NCBI GenBank assembly: GCA_041741995.1
Contig: JBGSJN010000042.1
Coordinates: 1 to 14,809 of the forward strand
DNA length: 14,809 nucleotides
Reading direction: 5' to 3'
Origin: WTXA01 sp041741995
GTDB taxonomy: Bacteria; Bacillota; TC1
Shown: positions 13,125-14,809 of the stretch, in pieces
How the letters are laid out: each line of letters opens with the position of its first letter
Numbering within the stretch: position 1 is the stretch's first letter
Translations under genes and position numbers: made by a program
The notes under the pieces: generated by a model
Databases searched by the model: none
Told to the model about the DNA's origin: nothing
Seen by the model: the letters and a program-made list of their open reading frames with translations, nothing else

Positions 13125-13142
13125 TAACGGCTTCCCTTTACC

Positions 13143-13577
13143 CTATAAATTCTCTTCTAACCATTTTGTAACTAATGTACACATTGGTTTGCAACAATTC
13201 TCAGTACTATAGGTCTTCTTGTCCTTGGGATCAGTTAATGATTCTGGATAATCCAAATCAAGTAAATCACGACAATCAACCCTATTCATATTAGCAAGCC
13301 AAAAATCATGAAACTCCTTACCCTTATTTTGAGCCGGGTCACGACTCTCACTTGATGAATCACGACCATACTTGATACCAATAGACATCATAGCCCCGGT
13401 ATACAAGCCACAAATACCACCTTTACCATTAATGCCACCACCAAAACAAGTAGCTATCTTCGGTATAAGTGGGTCTTTTATCCCTAAAATATCACAACCA
13501 ACCAATAAGGTAGACTCACAACAATTAAAACCATTTCCAAAATATGTTAGGGCCTTTTTTTCATAATCATTCGACAT
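13143..13577 (-). CDS. C_GCAxxG_C_C family redox protein
   Basis: The chosen start is ATG at 13577 (144 aa), because AGGAG (overlapping the upstream stop) is 9 bases away; the in-frame TTG at 13586 abuts that site. Family features are YFGNGFNCCESTLL (Cys19, Cys20), ATCFGGGINGKGGICGLYTG (Cys44, Cys56) followed by AMMSIG, DCRDLL (Cys102) and a C-terminal CCKPMC (Cys128, Cys129, Cys133). The central ICGLYTGAM corresponds to the CGAxTGA motif that gives this group its name. Members are thought to be redox-active or metal-binding, often next to molybdenum enzymes or transport genes, but no activity is established. There is no signal peptide, so it is cytoplasmic. It follows the GntR-type regulator with overlapping stop and ribosome binding site, so the two are one operon. 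The extra cysteines (Cys20, Cys28, Cys44) are noteworthy. Confidence 0.85.
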   Translation of the reverse strand: MSNDYEKKALTYFGNGFNCCESTLLVGCDILGIKDPLIPKIATCFGGGINGKGGICGLYTGAMMSIGIKYGRDSSSESRDPAQNKGKEFHDFWLANMNRVDCRDLLDLDYPESLTDPKDKKTYSTENCCKPMCTLVTKWLEENL

Positions 13578-13589
13578 CTGATTCAACTC

Positions 13590-14324
13590 CTATTCTCTAA
13601 AATATCTATTTCTTAGTGTAATAAGCTCACCGATTTCAGGATTAAAATAAACCTCATTAAAAGATAACTTCTCATCAGCAACACTGTAAAATACCTGCTT
13701 CCAAACTAGGATTGCTGAAGGAAGAGGGAGGTTGAAAAGCTTAGCTAATCTTTCATCACATAAGTATGGTGCATAATTGGACAAGGAATGAGAAGTCTCC
13801 TGATGACAATACTCCCATAAAAAATCATCAATATTCATAGCTGGAATATTAATTGGAATATCTCTTTCAAATATATTTAAAGGAATACGATTATAGGCAA
13901 CTATTGCTAACTTGCCATCAGCTAGATAATGCCAAATAGCAGTAAAAACTTCATCCCCGATATTTATCCCTAATTTTGAAGCAACTACTTCATCAGCCTC
14001 TTCTATCATATGGCCCATTGGGATATAGTCAGCCGTATAGCCACTTTGCTCCAACATTTCTGTAAAAGAATTAACTAAATCAATTCTCATTTTAGGATCA
14101 AGCGCACTAGGATGAACAAAATTACCAGAACCATGTTTTTTTGTAATAAAACCTTCCATAGCCAACATAAGCAAGGATTCACGTAAGGTTACCAAACTAA
14201 CTCCCAGGCGAGCGGACAGAAGAGATTCTGAAGGTAGCTTGTTGTTTGGAAAATTCTCACTTCGAAAAATTTCTAAAAGTCTTTTTTTCACGCCAGAATA
14301 TGTTGAATAATTAATTTTTCCCAT
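13590..14324 (-). CDS. GntR-family (HutC/UTRA type) transcriptional regulator
   Basis: This 244-residue protein has the size and layout of the HutC subfamily. The N-terminal winged helix (about 8-72) includes LPSESLLSARLGVSLVTLRE and GFITKKHGSGNFV. Residues about 95-240 are a UTRA ligand-binding domain, with DEVFTAIWHYLADGKLAIVA, YNRIPLNIF, and VWKQVFYSVADEKLSFNEVY near the end. AAGGGGA precedes the ATG. Its stop TAG overlaps the AGGAG used by the C_GCAxxG gene. It lies downstream of, and in the same orientation as, a molybdenum hydroxylase subunit, from which a terminator separates it. Control of that hydroxylase locus, perhaps by a purine or related catabolite, is plausible but not shown. 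LRESLLMLAMEG differs somewhat from the usual VRQALxxLxxEG, but the fold is clear. Confidence 0.9.
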   Translation of the reverse strand: MGKINYSTYSGVKKRLLEIFRSENFPNNKLPSESLLSARLGVSLVTLRESLLMLAMEGFITKKHGSGNFVHPSALDPKMRIDLVNSFTEMLEQSGYTADYIPMGHMIEEADEVVASKLGINIGDEVFTAIWHYLADGKLAIVAYNRIPLNIFERDIPINIPAMNIDDFLWEYCHQETSHSLSNYAPYLCDERLAKLFNLPLPSAILVWKQVFYSVADEKLSFNEVYFNPEIGELITLRNRYFRE

Positions 14325-14356
14325 AGTATCCCCTTTTCAATCAATCACATATAACA

Positions 14357-14385
14357 ATTAAAACAAAAATCCGAATAAAAATCAA
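14357..14385 (-). promoter_or_regulatory. promoter of the GntR/C_GCAxxG operon
   Basis: On the minus strand, TTGATT (14385-14380), a 17-bp spacer and TTTAAT (14362-14357) give a start near 14350, about 26 bases before the ATG. It directly follows the terminator of the hydroxylase gene. No clear operator palindrome was seen nearby. Confidence 0.5.
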
Positions 14386-14420
14386 CAAAAAGAGAGACCC
14401 TTCATGTAATGAAGGATCTC
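14383..14420 (-). terminator. rho-independent terminator of the molybdenum hydroxylase gene
   Basis: On the minus strand GAGATCCTTCAT, loop TAC, ATGAAGGGTCTC forms a 12-bp stem with one G-U pair (14420-14409 and 14405-14394), followed by TCTTTTTG. It lies 8 bases past the stop of the hydroxylase gene. Confidence 0.9.
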
Positions 14421-14428
14421 CAGGATTA

Positions 14429-14809
14429 TTACTTGTTCAGCAAAGCTAGAACTCTTTCTGGTTTTGCTGGATACTGGTGAATTCTTTTGCCTATGGCATT
14501 TTCAACTGCATTAATTACTGCAGCTGCTACAGGAACAGTGGCAGCTTCACCAATTGACTTAGCACCGTAAGGACCTCCATATTCACCTTCTTCAATAAAG
14601 CCGGTCTTGATATTAGGCATCTCATTAGCATGAAAAATATGATATTTCTTGAAGCTATCTGAAGTTACCTTACCTTTATCATCTATTGTTATCTCTTCAG
14701 ATAGTGCATATCCAAGACCCATATGAATTCCACCTTCTAGCTGTCCTTCAAGAATCATAGGATTAATCACTCTACCAACATCATGAACAGCCACGAAGTC
14801 TAGAACTTT
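14429..14809 (-). CDS. xanthine dehydrogenase/aldehyde oxidoreductase molybdopterin subunit, C-terminal end (partial)
   Basis: The frame is open to the window edge, so only the last 126 residues of a protein normally about 750-780 long are seen. It begins KVLDFVAVHDVGRVINP, followed by EGQLEGGIHMGLGYALSEE, GEYGGPYGAKSIGEAATVPV and RIHQYPAKPERVLALL, all conserved in the molybdenum-binding domain of the xanthine oxidase family. The glutamate in GAKSIGEAA corresponds to the catalytic base near the molybdenum (usual motif GAKGVGE; here Gly is Ser). The family hydroxylates purines, aldehydes or N-heterocycles using water, passing electrons to Fe-S clusters and FAD. The substrate cannot be told from this fragment. 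It ends its operon at a strong terminator, next to a GntR regulator. Confidence 0.93.
   Translation of the reverse strand, partial: KVLDFVAVHDVGRVINPMILEGQLEGGIHMGLGYALSEEITIDDKGKVTSDSFKKYHIFHANEMPNIKTGFIEEGEYGGPYGAKSIGEAATVPVAAAVINAVENAIGKRIHQYPAKPERVLALLNK

Noticed and set aside
13372..13566. Plus-strand open frame opposite the C_GCAxxG gene
   Set aside because: It is a low-complexity proline-rich shadow of a well-supported minus-strand gene, with no ribosome binding site.
13578..13586. TTG at 13586 as start of the C_GCAxxG protein
   Set aside because: It directly abuts AGGAG; the ATG at 13577 is 9 bases away and gives a normal family N-terminus.
1..14809. CRISPR arrays, tRNA/rRNA genes, riboswitches, complete insertion sequences
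   Set aside because: No spaced repeats, cloverleaf-like sequence, conserved riboswitch core or paired IS ends were recognised by eye on either strand.

Overview
The window looks like a piece of a low-GC, strictly or mainly anaerobic Firmicute (Clostridia, Tissierellia or Halanaerobiales-like). It is AT-rich, has strong AAGGAGG-type ribosome binding sites and several TTG starts. It carries a clostridial-type acyl-CoA dehydrogenase/EtfBA set and many flavin, iron-sulfur and cysteine redox proteins typical of anaerobes. No rRNA, tRNA, CRISPR array or complete mobile element is visible.

Left part (1-5814, + strand). The tail of an unidentified gene, a PptA-like tautomerase and a LacI-family regulator are tightly packed. 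A perfect 16-bp palindrome of LacI/CcpA type (1436-1451) then precedes an acyl-CoA dehydrogenase (bcd-like), etfB, an etfA gene fused in frame to a complete crotonase (enoyl-CoA hydratase), and a nitroreductase. Together they would interconvert 3-hydroxyacyl-CoA, enoyl-CoA and acyl-CoA, with electrons handled by a clostridial-type, probably bifurcating ETF. Thiolase and 3-hydroxyacyl-CoA dehydrogenase are absent here.

Middle (5815-10785, + strand). A rubredoxin-domain protein has its own promoter and a strong terminator. A membrane-anchored Tad-like protein follows, with an SH3b domain inserted in it and its own terminator. Next comes an apparent three-gene operon: a nitroreductase (TM1586 type) fused to MsrA, a membrane family-2 glycosyltransferase, and a CrtO-like acyltransferase. 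The last two resemble the staphyloxanthin CrtQ/CrtO pair, but no carotenoid genes are present.

Right part (10786-14809). A protein with CDGSH, [Fe-S] and CDGSH modules and an AAA ATPase/DUF4143 protein lie on the + strand, separated by two near-identical palindromes 40 bp apart. Then comes a 3' scrap of an IS3-family transposase with its terminal repeat. On the - strand are a C_GCAxxG_C_C redox protein, a GntR/HutC-type regulator, and the 3' end of a xanthine dehydrogenase/aldehyde oxidoreductase molybdopterin subunit that runs off the window.

The most distinctive features are the two gene fusions (EtfA-crotonase and nitroreductase-MsrA). Each has a Shine-Dalgarno-like sequence and an in-frame ATG exactly at the domain junction, so each could also yield the free downstream enzyme. 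All functions are read from sequence motifs and family memory; no search was run.
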